DNA from: Streptomyces deccanensis
GTDB taxonomy: Bacteria > Actinomycetota > Actinomycetes > Streptomycetales > Streptomycetaceae
DNA: 64,000 bases
Assembly: GCF_022385335.1 (NCBI RefSeq)
Contig: NZ_CP092431.1
Location: 124,001-188,000 of the forward strand
Direction: 5' to 3'
Numbering within the stretch: position 1 is the stretch's first letter; every line of letters begins with the position of its first letter. Both the position numbers and the translations under genes were made by a program. The notes under the pieces are model-generated. The model was not told the origin of the DNA, searched no databases, and saw only the letters and a program-made list of their open reading frames with translations. Positions 8,450 through 16,898 of this stretch are shown here, in pieces.

Positions 8450-9361
8450 ATGGGAATAAGCCCAGAGGCACACGAGTTCGCGGAGTTTCTCGCGAGTGTG
8501 AGCGCGAAGACGTCGACACCGGGCCTCGACCTGGCCGTCATCCGTGACATCATCGACTCGAGCCAGAAGGCGTCGACCGAGCCGGAAGGCGTCACCTACG
8601 CCGAAGTGGACGCGGGTGGCGTCCCCGCCCTGTGGGCCATTCCCGAAGGCGCCGATCCCGACCGCGCGCTGCTGCACTTCCACTTCGGCGGATCCGTCGC
8701 CGCCTCCATGCACTCCGACCGCAAGGCCGCGGGACACATCGCGAAGGCCGCCGGCGCCCGCTCCCTGGTCGTGGACTTCCGTCTGGCGCCCGAACACCCC
8801 TATCCGGCGCAGCTCGACGACGCCGAGACCGCCTACCGCTGGCTGCTCTCGCAGGGCTACGAGCCGCAGAACATCGGCAGCACCGGCCACTCGATCGGCG
8901 GCACCCTCGCGGTGATGCTGCCGCTGCGCCTGCTCGCCAAGGGCGAGGCCACGCCTGGCGCGATCGTCAGCGTCTCCCCCTGGACCGATCTCACGCTCCA
9001 GAACCCCGCGGTGGACGCCAACGAGACGAACGACAAGATGCTCAGCCGAGGGTCCCTGGAGTTCTTCCGCCAAGCCTGGCTGCAGGATCCCGCCGTGGAC
9101 TTCACCGACCCGCAGATCAGCCTCGTACACGCCGACCTGACCGGCCTGCCGCCCACGCTCGTCCACTACGGCGAGTACGAGACCCTCGCCGACGACGGCG
9201 CCCAACTCGGCCGCCGACTCGCGGACTTCAAGGTCACCACCGAGACCCACGCGCTGCCCGAAGGGCAGCACTCGTTCATCATGGGCGCCGGACGCGTACC
9301 CGAGGTGGACCAGGCCATCGGGCAGATGGGCCAGTGGCTCCGCAAGCACCTCGGCGCGTGA
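8450..9361 (+). CDS. Alpha/beta hydrolase fold-3 esterase (hormone-sensitive lipase family)
   Basis: A 303-residue HSL-type esterase. The oxyanion motif is HFHFGGS (about 76-82), a variant of the usual HGGG. The nucleophile is Ser148 in GHSIGG. RLAPEHPYPAQLDDAE is the diagnostic HSL block after the oxyanion strand, and the C-terminal histidine is in LPEGQHSF. The ATG at 8450 has AAGGAG eight bases upstream; longer in-frame extensions lack coding character. The upstream inverted repeat suggests control by a repressor not encoded next to it. Likely cytoplasmic hydrolysis of short acyl esters. Confidence 0.88.
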   Translation: MGISPEAHEFAEFLASVSAKTSTPGLDLAVIRDIIDSSQKASTEPEGVTYAEVDAGGVPALWAIPEGADPDRALLHFHFGGSVAASMHSDRKAAGHIAKAAGARSLVVDFRLAPEHPYPAQLDDAETAYRWLLSQGYEPQNIGSTGHSIGGTLAVMLPLRLLAKGEATPGAIVSVSPWTDLTLQNPAVDANETNDKMLSRGSLEFFRQAWLQDPAVDFTDPQISLVHADLTGLPPTLVHYGEYETLADDGAQLGRRLADFKVTTETHALPEGQHSFIMGAGRVPEVDQAIGQMGQWLRKHLGA

Positions 9362-9414
9362 GCGAAAGCCGCGCCTGACGTCAGGCCTGTCCGCCGGGCC
9401 GCCGCACCACCGCG

Positions 9415-9447
9415 ATGCCGGTGACCGGGTTCACCGGTCACCGGCAT
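9415..9447. terminator. Perfect 14-bp stem-loop after the esterase gene
   Basis: The arms ATGCCGGTGACCGG (9415-9428) and CCGGTCACCGGCAT (9434-9447) are perfectly complementary around a five-base loop. There is no T tract. It lies 53 bases after the esterase stop and fits an actinobacterial GC-rich terminator. Confidence 0.6.
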
Positions 9448-9453
9448 CCTGCT

Positions 9454-9485
9454 CGACCACGCCGACCACGCCGACCACGCCGACC
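9454..9485 (+). repeat. Nine-base tandem repeat, 3.5 copies
   Basis: CGACCACGC is repeated three times without change, followed by CGACC. It lies between the hairpin and the ligase gene. The unit is a multiple of three but is not inside a recognised gene. Confidence 0.8.
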
Positions 9486-9560
9486 GGCATACGGTACGTG
9501 TGTCCGACACCGTGTTGCTCGCCACCACACCACCGCCCCGATGCCACAAAGGAGTGCGCG

Positions 9561-11450
9561 ATGGGAACGTACGAGGATGTCTTCCGCGCCAGTACCGAGG
9601 ACCCGGAGCGCTTCTGGCTGAAGGCGGCGGAAGGCATCGACTGGGATGTCGCTCCGCACCGCGCCCTGGACTCCTCGGGCGCGCCCTTCTACCGCTGGTT
9701 TCCCGACGGACGGCTCAACGTCTGTTTCAACGCCCTCGACCGGCACGTCGAAGCCGGCCGGGGTGAACAGCCCGCACTCGTCTACGACTCACCCGTGACC
9801 GACACCCGGCGCACCTACACGTACGCGCAGTTGAGGGACGAGGTCGCGGCCTTCGCCGGAGCACTGACGGGGCTCGGCGTAGGGCAGGGCGACCGCGTCG
9901 TCATCTACATGCCGATGGTCCCCGAGGCCGCTGTCGCGATGCTGGCCTGCGCACGGATCGGCGCGGTGCACTCGGTCGTCTTCGGCGGCTTCGCCCCACG
10001 CGAACTCGCCCTGCGCATCGACGACGCGACCCCCAAGGTCGTGGTCTCCGCCTCCTGCGGCATCGAGGGCAAGCGTGTCATCGCGTACAAGCCTCTGCTC
10101 GACCAGGCGATCGAACTCGCGGCCCACAAGCCCGAGAAGAGCGTGATCCTGCAACGCCCGCAGCAGTCCGCCGAGCTGGGGCCCGACGATCTCGACTGGG
10201 CGGATCTGGTCGCCGCCGCGCAGCCGGCCGACTGTGTTCCGGTGCCCGCCACCGACCCCCTCTACATCCTCTACACGTCCGGAACGACCGGAAAACCCAA
10301 GGGAGTCGTCCGCGACTGCGGCGGCTACGCGGTCGCCCTGCACTGGTCGATGGGCGCCGTCTATGACGTGGGCCCGGGCGAGACGATGTTCACCGGTTCC
10401 GACGTCGGCTGGGTCGTCGGTCACTCGTACATCGTCTACGCACCCCTGCTGGCCGGCGCCACGACCGTCCTGTACGAGGGCAAGCCGGTCGGCACACCCG
10501 ACGCGGGCCAGTTCTGGCGTGTCGCCGCCGAGCACCGAGTCAAGACGATGTTCACCGCGCCCACCGCCTTCCGGGCCATCCGCAAGGAGGACCCGAAGGG
10601 AACACTCGCGGCGGACCACGACCTGACCGGCCTGCGCCACCTCTTCCTCGCCGGTGAGCGCCTCGACCCCGAGACCTACCACTGGGCGAGCGATCTCCTG
10701 GGTATCCCGGTCATCGACCACTGGTGGCAGACCGAAACCGGCTGGCCCATCGTCGCCAACCCGGTCGGCATCGAGACCGCTCCCCTCAAGCCCGGCTCGC
10801 CCACCCGCCCGCTCCCGGGCTGGGACGTCCGTGTCCTCGACGCCTCGGGCGAGCCCGTGCCCGCCGGCGTCGACGGCGCGATCGTCGTGAAGCTCCCCCT
10901 GCCACCCGGCGCACTCCCCACTCTCTGGAACGACGACGACCGCTACATCGCCTCCTACCTCTCCGCCTACGACGGCTACTACCTCACCGGCGACAGCGGC
11001 CACATCGACGACGACGGCTACGTCTTCGTCATGGGCCGCACCGACGACGTCATCAACGTCGCCGGACACCGGCTGTCCACCGGCAGCATGGAAGAGGCCC
11101 TGGCCGCCCATCCCGACGTCGCCGAATGCGCCGTCATCGGCGTCGCCGACGCCCTGAAGGGGCAAGTCCCGCGCGGCCTCGTCGTCCTGAAGGCCGGCGT
11201 CGATCGCGACGCGAGCGAGGTCGAGGCCGAACTCGTCCAGCTCGTACGGACACGGATCGGCGCCGTCGCCTCCCTCAAGGACGTCACGGTCGTGGCCGCC
11301 CTGCCCAAGACCCGCTCGGGAAAGATCCTGCGCAAGACGATGCGCGGCATCGCCGACGGCCACGACGAACCCATCCCCTCCACCGTCGACGACCCCGCCG
11401 TCATCGAAACCCTGCGCCCCGTCCTCCGCCGCGCCGATCACACGACGTGA
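9561..11450 (+). CDS. prpE: Propionyl/acetyl-CoA synthetase
   Basis: A 629-residue acyl-adenylate-forming ligase that makes acyl-CoA from a short-chain acid, ATP and CoA. It has the AMP-binding motif YTSGTTGKPKGVV, WWQTETGWP, the hinge GRTDDVINVAGHRLSTG, and the C-terminal lysine in TRSGKILRKTMR. The FRASTEDPERFWLKAAEGID start and the overall length of about 630 match the PrpE branch rather than Acs, which is usually near 650. The ATG at 9561 follows AAAGGAG. It stands alone between two hairpins and probably assimilates propionate or a similar acid. No methylcitrate genes are nearby, so the physiological acid is uncertain. Confidence 0.85.
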   Translation: MGTYEDVFRASTEDPERFWLKAAEGIDWDVAPHRALDSSGAPFYRWFPDGRLNVCFNALDRHVEAGRGEQPALVYDSPVTDTRRTYTYAQLRDEVAAFAGALTGLGVGQGDRVVIYMPMVPEAAVAMLACARIGAVHSVVFGGFAPRELALRIDDATPKVVVSASCGIEGKRVIAYKPLLDQAIELAAHKPEKSVILQRPQQSAELGPDDLDWADLVAAAQPADCVPVPATDPLYILYTSGTTGKPKGVVRDCGGYAVALHWSMGAVYDVGPGETMFTGSDVGWVVGHSYIVYAPLLAGATTVLYEGKPVGTPDAGQFWRVAAEHRVKTMFTAPTAFRAIRKEDPKGTLAADHDLTGLRHLFLAGERLDPETYHWASDLLGIPVIDHWWQTETGWPIVANPVGIETAPLKPGSPTRPLPGWDVRVLDASGEPVPAGVDGAIVVKLPLPPGALPTLWNDDDRYIASYLSAYDGYYLTGDSGHIDDDGYVFVMGRTDDVINVAGHRLSTGSMEEALAAHPDVAECAVIGVADALKGQVPRGLVVLKAGVDRDASEVEAELVQLVRTRIGAVASLKDVTVVAALPKTRSGKILRKTMRGIADGHDEPIPSTVDDPAVIETLRPVLRRADHTT

Positions 11451-11485
11451 ACGGCAGCCCCAGGAGGTGAGCCACGGGGAGCATG

Positions 11486-11513
11486 TTCGACACCGACGGA
11501 CGTCGGTGTCGAA
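11486..11513. terminator. Perfect 12-bp stem-loop after prpE-like gene
   Basis: TTCGACACCGAC (11486-11497) and GTCGGTGTCGAA (11502-11513) pair perfectly around a GGAC loop, 36 bases after the ligase stop. A compact hairpin of this strength fits an intrinsic terminator without a T tract. Confidence 0.65.
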
Positions 11514-11619
11514 TCACCGCGCACGCGAGTGCGGGTGGAGACATTCACCGGGCTGCAGGTGACGCAGTTCGCGCGTTGGTCGAGTCGATCCGAGACCGGG
11601 GCTCACTGGGTGGGTCGTG

Positions 11620-12148
11620 TCATTCGCCGATGCCCTGGCCGAACCCGCCGTCCACGGGCAATCCACTCCGGTGGTGAAGGTGGCCTCGACGGCCAGGTAC
11701 AACGCGGCGGCGGCGATCTCCTCCACGGTGCGTCCTCGTCCCATCGGCGTGGAGGCATTGCCCTGTTCGATGAACTCGGCGCGCTGCTCATCGGTCAGCT
11801 CGGCGACACCCATGGTCGGGGTGATGATGAAGCCGGGGGCGATCGCGTTGACGCGGATCCTGCGGGGCAGCAGCTCGGCGGCGAGCACCTTGACGAAGGC
11901 AGCGACGGCCTCCTTCGCCCCGGAGTAGGCGCCGAGACCGGGGAAGATCTGGTCGTTGGAGACGGTGGTGAACACGATCGAGCCGCCCTCAGACATGAGC
12001 GGCGCCAGCCGCTGGACGGTGAAGAAGGCGCCCTTGGCGTTGACGTCGATGATGCGGTCCCATGATTCCTCGGTGACCTCTTCGAGCGTCTGGAACTCCG
12101 CGATGCCCTGGTTGACGAATAGGTAGTCGATGCGGCCGAGGCGGTCGG
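11620..12148 (-). pseudogene. SDR oxidoreductase, N-terminus lost and 3' frameshift
   Basis: The minus strand encodes most of an SDR: LGRIDYLFVNQGIAEFQ, then VNAKGAFFTVQ, FTTVSNDQ, AYSGAKEAVAAF with catalytic tyrosine and lysine, and RIRVNAIAPGFI. The first 60 or so residues, including the glycine-rich cofactor motif, are missing: the sequence changes near 12148 to an IS630 fragment on the other strand. At the 3' end a one-base loss after FTTGVD moves the frame; restoring it gives LPVDGGFGQGIGE and a stop at 11620. Both lesions make it inactive. Confidence 0.8.
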
Positions 12149-12153
12149 GTTTG

Positions 12154-12390
12154 GGACACTTTTGAACACCCACCTCACCGCCGGAATGAGCCACTACACC
12201 GCCGACCGCAAGTGGCTCACCGACATCCAACTGCCGCCCTACGCAACCCACCTCAACCCGGTGAAAAGCCTGTGGTCCGTGCCGCGGCGCACCAGCCGGG
12301 CGAACGGGGCCTTCGCCGACCCCGACGACCTGATCACCGCCATCCAGCGCGGCCTCCACCATGACGATGTCATGCACTCATGGTCAGTAA
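12154..12390 (+). pseudogene. IS630-family transposase, C-terminal fragment
   Basis: The plus strand reads NTHLTAGMSHYTADRKWLT, then DIQLPPYATHLNPVKSLWS and RRTSRANGAFADPDDL. This is the last catalytic part of IS630-type DDE transposases: the NTH(L) block and the LPPYAPxLNPVExxW block with the final acidic residue. Here the usual glutamate of NPVE is replaced by lysine (NPVK), itself a disabling change. The rest of the protein is missing, and it truncates the adjacent SDR. Confidence 0.8.
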
Positions 12391-12392
12391 CG

Positions 12393-12755
12393 CTAGGGCA
12401 GGGCGCGAAGCGCGCGGCCTACGTCCTTGCCGTAGATGCGCTGTACGTCCATGCCGGGAAGGCTCGGCATTTCGGCCCAGTGCGTGACTATTTCCTCGCT
12501 GGTCGGCCCACCGATGGGGAAGCGGACCACGCCGTCGGAGTCGTAAAAGCAGTTCTCGATGATCTCTCCGGTTTCCTCCACTGGATGGATGCGACGGAAG
12601 TACATGGGGAGTACCAGCCAGAACTCCTGACCGGAGAGCGAGTCGGGGTCATCCTCCTGCTCGCCCGGATAGCGACCGGTCACGGCTGCGAGGATGCCGG
12701 CACCGTCGTAGGGGAGTCGCTCGTCGGCTCGGATCCATTCGACTGTCGTATGCAT
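12393..12755 (-). CDS. Small hypothetical protein (DUF551-like)
   Basis: A 120-residue soluble protein starting MHTTVEWIRADERLPYDGAG. The opening, with a tryptophan, an acidic pair, LP and then a beta strand ILAAVTG, resembles the DUF551 type of short domain seen in phage and mobile DNA, though I cannot confirm it. The rest is acidic with conserved-looking aromatic residues (QEFWLVLPMYFRRIHP, ENCFYDSDGVVRFP). The ATG at 12755 has only a weak AGAAAG upstream; a longer frame extends to 12869. It is flanked on both sides by pieces of an IS630 element, so it may have been carried in or stranded there. No function assigned. Confidence 0.6.
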   Translation of the reverse strand: MHTTVEWIRADERLPYDGAGILAAVTGRYPGEQEDDPDSLSGQEFWLVLPMYFRRIHPVEETGEIIENCFYDSDGVVRFPIGGPTSEEIVTHWAEMPSLPGMDVQRIYGKDVGRALRALP

Positions 12756-12861
12756 GCTTTGCTTTCTGGTCGAGAGGCGTAGGTGAGTGCCAGTCCACCC
12801 GATCTCGTGGCTCGCCGCATCGGGGATGTCCCCCAGCACGCCCCTGAGATCACTCCAACCA

Positions 12862-13000
12862 TGCTGCACCGACGACCTGGGCGATGATCACGTTCTCGTC
12901 CCCGCTCTGGAACCACTCGGCCGCCTCCAACCGCAACTTCGCCCGGAAGGCCCGCCGTTCGTCCGTGAGTCCGCCACCCTGCGCGTACCTCGTACAGGCG
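12862..13000 (-). pseudogene. IS630-family transposase, N-terminal HTH fragment
   Basis: The minus strand encodes RYAQGGGLTDERRAFRAKLR followed by LEAAEWFQSGDENVIIAQ. This matches the N-terminal helix-turn-helix opening of actinobacterial IS630 transposases (RYxQGGGLT...RxxxRLEAAExF). The match ends within the recognition helix. It lies on the opposite strand to the C-terminal IS630 fragment, so the original element was broken and rearranged. Confidence 0.65.
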
Positions 13001-13054
13001 GCATACCGCAGGGATCACGAGCCGTCAGCCCCAACGACACCACGCTTTGCAGGG

Positions 13055-13415
13055 GTCGGTAGTTCACCAGGCTGGCCGCAGTGGTGTAGCGGACGCGGTA
13101 GCCCGCCGTGGCGGCCGCGGCGCCCAAGCCGATCAGCAGGTGGGACTTGGCGGTTCCGGAATTGCCGAGCAGGGACTGCTCGCGCGGGAAGTGAGCGGCC
13201 CGGATGCGGCGTTCGGCCCGGCGCCGGTCACGGTCCTCGCACTCGGTCCTCGGCAGCTCGGCGAGAGATCCGGCGTAAGAGAGCCCCTCGCGTTCGGCGC
13301 GAGCGATGGTGTCGGCGGCCTGGGCTCGCGTGGCGGGCAGCCGGAGCATGCGGCAGGGGGTGTCGATCGCGGCGTCAGGCGCCTGGGCGGTGAGCGCGTG
13401 GTGAGCGGCAGTCAT
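13055..13415 (-). pseudogene. IS21 IstB-like helper ATPase with internal deletion
   Basis: From an ATG at 13415 the minus strand reads AAIDTPCRMLRLPATRAQ, AREGLSYAGSLAELPRTE, RRRAERRIRAAHFPREQSL, and then GNSGTAKSHLLIGLGAAA. These are IstB blocks, but the stretch of about 35 residues between FPRExSL and the Walker A motif is missing. Walker A itself is altered (GNSGTAKS instead of GxxGTGKS), and everything after YRVRYTTAASLVN is lost. Inactive remnant of an IS21-family transposition helper. Confidence 0.75.
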
Positions 13416-13864
13416 GATGAATCCGTCCGGCGCAGGTGGAGCAGTTCGTCCACTGCTCCAGGGGCAGAGGATGGGCGTCTTCGGGCAGGGGCTCGGCCAG
13501 GCGACGCGCACTGAGGTGGCTGCCTCCTTCAGCTGCGGGTCGGGCGGCCCGAAGGGGTCTGGCGGTAGTGGGGTGGCGGTGACGGACCGAGCCGGCAGCC
13601 CGCACCACAGCACTCAGCGCCTACGCCATGATGGCCGGACCCTGCAGCCCTCACGGGTCCTCGCCGACAGGCGGCTCGCCGATGAACCGCTCGAACAGGG
13701 CATCCGCAACGCCTTCACCCTGCTGGGCATCGAGCATGAGCACGCCAGGGCTGTGACCTGACCCGCCCGCAGAGCGCGCACCCGCACATGACATGAGCTC
13801 CCGCGCCCACACCGCCTCGGAACTGATGGCGAAGGTCCTGCTTGCCGCCTACCGAGTCACCACG
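13416..13864. other. No recognisable gene; probable decayed mobile DNA
   Basis: About 450 bases upstream of the dehydrogenase promoter. A plus-strand frame ending at 13761 closes with LEQGIRNAFTLLGIEHEHAR and a minus-strand frame gives PLEQWTNCSTCAGRI; neither is a family I can name. Position next to the IstB remnant suggests further transposon debris. Confidence 0.35.
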
Positions 13865-13890
13865 TTAGGATTATGAACATAATTCTATAT
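13865..13890 (+). promoter_or_regulatory. AT-rich palindromic operator and promoter before the oxidoreductase
   Basis: ATTATG (13870-13875) and CATAAT (13878-13883) form a perfect inverted repeat separated by AA, directly upstream of TATATG (13886-13891). It is a striking AT-rich island in GC-rich DNA, 56 bases before the start of the dehydrogenase, and fits a repressor site within a promoter. Confidence 0.55.
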
Positions 13891-13945
13891 GTTGCCAGGA
13901 GGCACAGCACCCCCGTCCGCTCGCGGACGAGATACGGAGACGACG

Positions 13946-14950
13946 ATGAGGGCCCTCACCGTGGAGCGCTACGGGGACAAGGCCGGCGTGCGGATCGGCG
14001 AAGTGCCGGACCCGCAGGTGGGTGCGGACGACGTCCTGGTACGCGTGCACGCCGCGAGCATCAACCCGCTCGACCGCATGATCCGGGACGGGGAGATGAA
14101 GACGATCCTGCCGTACAAGGTCCCGTTCGTCCTGGGCAACGACCTGGCCGGAGTGGTGATCGAGGTGGGGTCGGCCGTCACGCGGTTCGCGGTGGGCGAC
14201 GAGGTCTTCGCGCGGCCCGACAAGGACCGGATCGGGACGTTCGCCGAACTCATCGCGGTGCACCAGGACGACGTGGCGCTCAAGCCGGCCTCGCTGACCA
14301 TGGAGGAGGCCGCGTCCCTTCCCTTGGTCGGCCTGACCTCGTGGCAGGCGCTGGTCGAGCGAGCACACATCCAGCCGGGTCAGAGGGTTCTCATCCACGC
14401 CGGTTCCGGCGGACTGGGCAGCATCGCCATCCAGCTGGCGAAGCAGCTGGGCGCGCATGTGGCGACCACCGCGAGCACCGCCAACATCGACCTCGTGAAG
14501 CACCTGGGCGCGGACGTCGTCGTCGACTACAAGAAGCAGGCGTTCGAGACAGTGCTGCACGACTACGACGTCGTGCTGGACTCGCTCGGCGGCCAGACGC
14601 TTCAGAAGTCCCTGGAGGTGCTCAAGCCCGGTGGAAAGGTCATCAGTGTCGCGGGTCCGCCCGACGCCGCACTCGGCAGGGAACTGGGAGCCAATCCCGT
14701 CATCCGGCTGGCGATGTCCGCACTGAGCTTCCGCATCCGACGCGCTGCCCGGCGCCGCAACGTGACGTACTCGTTCCTGTTCATGAAGGCCAGCGGCGAC
14801 CAGCTGCGCGAACTCACTTCTCTCGTCGAGGCCGACAAGATCCACCCCGTCGTCGACACCGTCTTCCCGTTCGAGTCGGCCCGAGAAGCACTGGAGTACC
14901 TCGAAGCGGGCCACGCGAAGGCGGGCAAGGTCGTCGTCAAGATGACGTGA
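13946..14950 (+). CDS. NADP-dependent medium-chain dehydrogenase (quinone oxidoreductase type)
   Basis: A 334-residue MDR-superfamily enzyme. The N-terminal GroES-like domain has VRVHAASINPLDRMI and NDLAGVV; the Rossmann domain has the AGSGGLGSIAIQLAK motif (about residues 153 to 167) and the LGADVVVDY block. The usual structural and catalytic zinc cysteines are absent, so it belongs to the zinc-independent quinone oxidoreductase/zeta-crystallin group. The ATG at 13946 lies after an A/G-rich stretch; no perfect ribosome site. The upstream palindrome suggests a regulator elsewhere. It may act with the following hydrolases on a carbonyl or quinone substrate, but that is only proximity. Confidence 0.87.
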   Translation: MRALTVERYGDKAGVRIGEVPDPQVGADDVLVRVHAASINPLDRMIRDGEMKTILPYKVPFVLGNDLAGVVIEVGSAVTRFAVGDEVFARPDKDRIGTFAELIAVHQDDVALKPASLTMEEAASLPLVGLTSWQALVERAHIQPGQRVLIHAGSGGLGSIAIQLAKQLGAHVATTASTANIDLVKHLGADVVVDYKKQAFETVLHDYDVVLDSLGGQTLQKSLEVLKPGGKVISVAGPPDAALGRELGANPVIRLAMSALSFRIRRAARRRNVTYSFLFMKASGDQLRELTSLVEADKIHPVVDTVFPFESAREALEYLEAGHAKAGKVVVKMT

Positions 14951-14961
14951 GGGCACAAGCC

Positions 14962-15014
14962 CGCCAGAGCGTCAGGGCCCTCCCGCCCACGCCAGAGCGT
15001 CAGAGCCCTCCCGC
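14962..15014 (+). repeat. Tandem direct repeat, 25-base unit, two copies
   Basis: The units 14962-14986 and 14990-15014 match at 24 of 25 positions and both begin CGCCAGAGCGTCAG. They lie in the 133-base gap between the dehydrogenase and the hydrolase. Confidence 0.85.
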
Positions 15015-15083
15015 ACACCGGATGGACCCGCCACCGCCCTCGGCACGAAAGCATCCTGAGACCCGTTACAGAAGGACCCGGAC

Positions 15084-15953
15084 ATGAGCACACCGCAGAA
15101 CTCCCCCTCCCCCTCGACGGCCTCGTACAAGAGCGCGGTGACCCGCTCCGTATCCGTTCGCGGCGAGGACTTCGCCTACCGGGAACTCGGCCCCGAGGAC
15201 GGCGTACCGCTCATCCTCCTGGTTCACCTGGCCGGCGTGCTGGACAACTGGGACCCGCGCGTCGTCGACGGACTCGCCGCACGACGTCGGGTCATCACCT
15301 TCGACAACCGCGGTGTGGGCGCATCGAGCGGCTCCACACCCGACACGATCGAGGCGATGGCCCGCGACGCCGTACTGTTCATCCGGGCTCTCGGGTTCGA
15401 CCAGGTCGACCTGTTCGGCCTGTCGATGGGCGGCTTCGTCGCGCAGGTCATCGCGGCCGAAGAGCCGCACCTCGTCCGCAAGGTCATCCTCGCCGGCACC
15501 GGCCCCGCCGGGGGCCCCGGCATCGACAAGGTCCCGGCTCTCACCATCCGGGCCACACTCAAGGGCGCCCTGACCCGGCAGGACCCCAAGCTCTCCCTCT
15601 TCTTCACCGACACCGCAGGTGGCCGGAAGGCCGGACGCGACTTCCTCGAACGGCTGAAGGAGCGCACGCACGACCGCGACAAGGACATCGCGCTGCCGTC
15701 GCTCCGCGCCCAGCTGAAGGCCGTCAAGCGCTGGGGCCGCCAAGCGCCGTCGGACCTGTCCGCCATTCGCCAACCGGTCCTGGTGGCGAACGGCGAGAAC
15801 GACCGGATGGTGCCCAGCCACAACACACTCGACCTGGCCGCCCGCCTGCCCCACGGCGAACTCATCCCCCTCTACCCGGATGCCGGGCACGGGGGTGTCT
15901 TCCAGCACCACGAGGACTTCGTGCCCCGGGCGCTTGAATTCCTCAAGTCCTGA
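15084..15953 (+). CDS. Alpha/beta hydrolase (paralogue A)
   Basis: A 289-residue alpha/beta hydrolase. Nucleophile Ser114 lies in VDLFGLSMGGF, the acid is in NGENDRMVP, and the histidine is in YPDAGHGGVF. The conserved NWDPRVVDGLAARRRVITFD then NRGVGAS pattern is that of the many uncharacterised proteins related to 3-oxoadipate enol-lactonase and chloroperoxidase-like hydrolases. The expected HG oxyanion motif is replaced by VHLAGV. ATG 15084 follows AGAAGGA at good spacing. It is closely related in layout to the hydrolase at 16899: same VDLxGxSxGG, GENDxM and YPDAGHG motifs. Likely cytoplasmic; substrate unknown. Confidence 0.85.
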   Translation: MSTPQNSPSPSTASYKSAVTRSVSVRGEDFAYRELGPEDGVPLILLVHLAGVLDNWDPRVVDGLAARRRVITFDNRGVGASSGSTPDTIEAMARDAVLFIRALGFDQVDLFGLSMGGFVAQVIAAEEPHLVRKVILAGTGPAGGPGIDKVPALTIRATLKGALTRQDPKLSLFFTDTAGGRKAGRDFLERLKERTHDRDKDIALPSLRAQLKAVKRWGRQAPSDLSAIRQPVLVANGENDRMVPSHNTLDLAARLPHGELIPLYPDAGHGGVFQHHEDFVPRALEFLKS

Positions 15954-16158
15954 CTGAACTTGAGCGGCTCCGCAGGAATGGGGCCGCACGGCCATCGAGT
16001 TGACGCCCGCCGACCGGCAGAGCGCTGGGCCATCCGGCGCCGGACAGCGCGAGGCTGGCGAGGCGTCAGCAGATGGACGGGACGTTCAGTACCAGCGCCC
16101 GTGCGGCGTCGATGGGCCCTGACCGGCGGGGGGTTGGGCTCGCCTCGGTCCGCTTCGG

Positions 16159-16768
16159 TCAGACTTCTGTGCCGCGAGCCGCCGGCTGGTCGCTGTTGTC
16201 GTGCGCCAGCGAGGCGAGAATCTCCTCGCGGCAGGCATCGAAAACTTCGTCCGCCAGCGGAGAATCGTCAGGGCATGCCCGCGACAGCATGATCGCGCCG
16301 ATCGAATGGGCGAGCATGTTGATCACCCTGATGCGGGCCGCGCGTTGCTCGGCATCCCCCAGCGTGTCGCTTGGGGCCTGAAGGGCCGTCAGCAGGTTCT
16401 CGATCCCGGCCGCGAACTCCCCTTTGAGGTCCGCCGGCTGACGTGCGGCGTCGCCGCTGAGGGCCGCGACGGTGCAGCCGTCGCCGCGCCCGTCGCGATG
16501 CTCCCGGGAGACGTAACTGTCCACGAACTCGGCCGGGTCCAGACCCTTCCGCCCGTGCCGCGGTCTGCGAGAGCCCGCTCGCGGACGCTTCGGCCATCAG
16601 GTCGACCTTGGAGCGGAAGTGCTTGTAGAACCCGCCGTGGGTGAACCCGGCGGCCGCCATCAGTTCCGCCACGCCGACACCGTCATAGCCGCGCTCACGG
16701 AACAGCCGGGCGGCGGTCGCGACGAAGTGCGCACGGTTCTGCTCCGCCTGCGCCTTGGTCACTCGCAT
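16159..16768 (-). pseudogene. TetR-family repressor gene with single-base frameshift
   Basis: The N-terminal part (from ATG 16768, MRVTKAQAEQNR) carries a TetR HTH: ERGYDGVGVAELMAAAGFTH then GGFYKHFRSK. The frame then changes near 16560. Removing one T from GGGTCTGG restores a continuous protein, running from QTAARAEG into LDPAEFVDSYVSREHRD and through to the stop at 16159, with the typical C-terminal domain DEVFDACREEILASL. Start has GGAGAAGG upstream. It is divergent from the hydrolase at 16899 with an operator-like palindrome between. A sequencing error cannot be excluded; if genuine, the repressor is truncated and the neighbour may be constitutive. Confidence 0.8.
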
Positions 16769-16839
16769 GCCCAGCCAGCCCTTCTCCGGTCGACGCTCGA
16801 CGGCCAAGCATGCATAGATGATGACCGACATCTAAAGGG

Positions 16840-16866
16840 TTGACTTTTTAGATTACGATCGTCATC
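16840..16866 (+). promoter_or_regulatory. -35 element and palindromic operator before hydrolase B
   Basis: TTGACT (16840-16845) resembles a -35 element pointing at the hydrolase. Just after it, GATTACGATCGTCATC (16851-16866) is a 16-base palindrome with one mismatched pair around a perfect ACGATCGT core. It lies where a -10 would be expected, so binding by the divergent TetR protein would block the promoter. Confidence 0.55.
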
Positions 16867-16898
16867 GTATTGCTCACCTCTCCAGGAAGGCTCAGACC

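Noticed and set aside
9454..9485. Short tandem repeats as a possible CRISPR or iteron array
   Set aside because: Unit of nine bases without spacers, only 3.5 copies, no cas or rep gene nearby.
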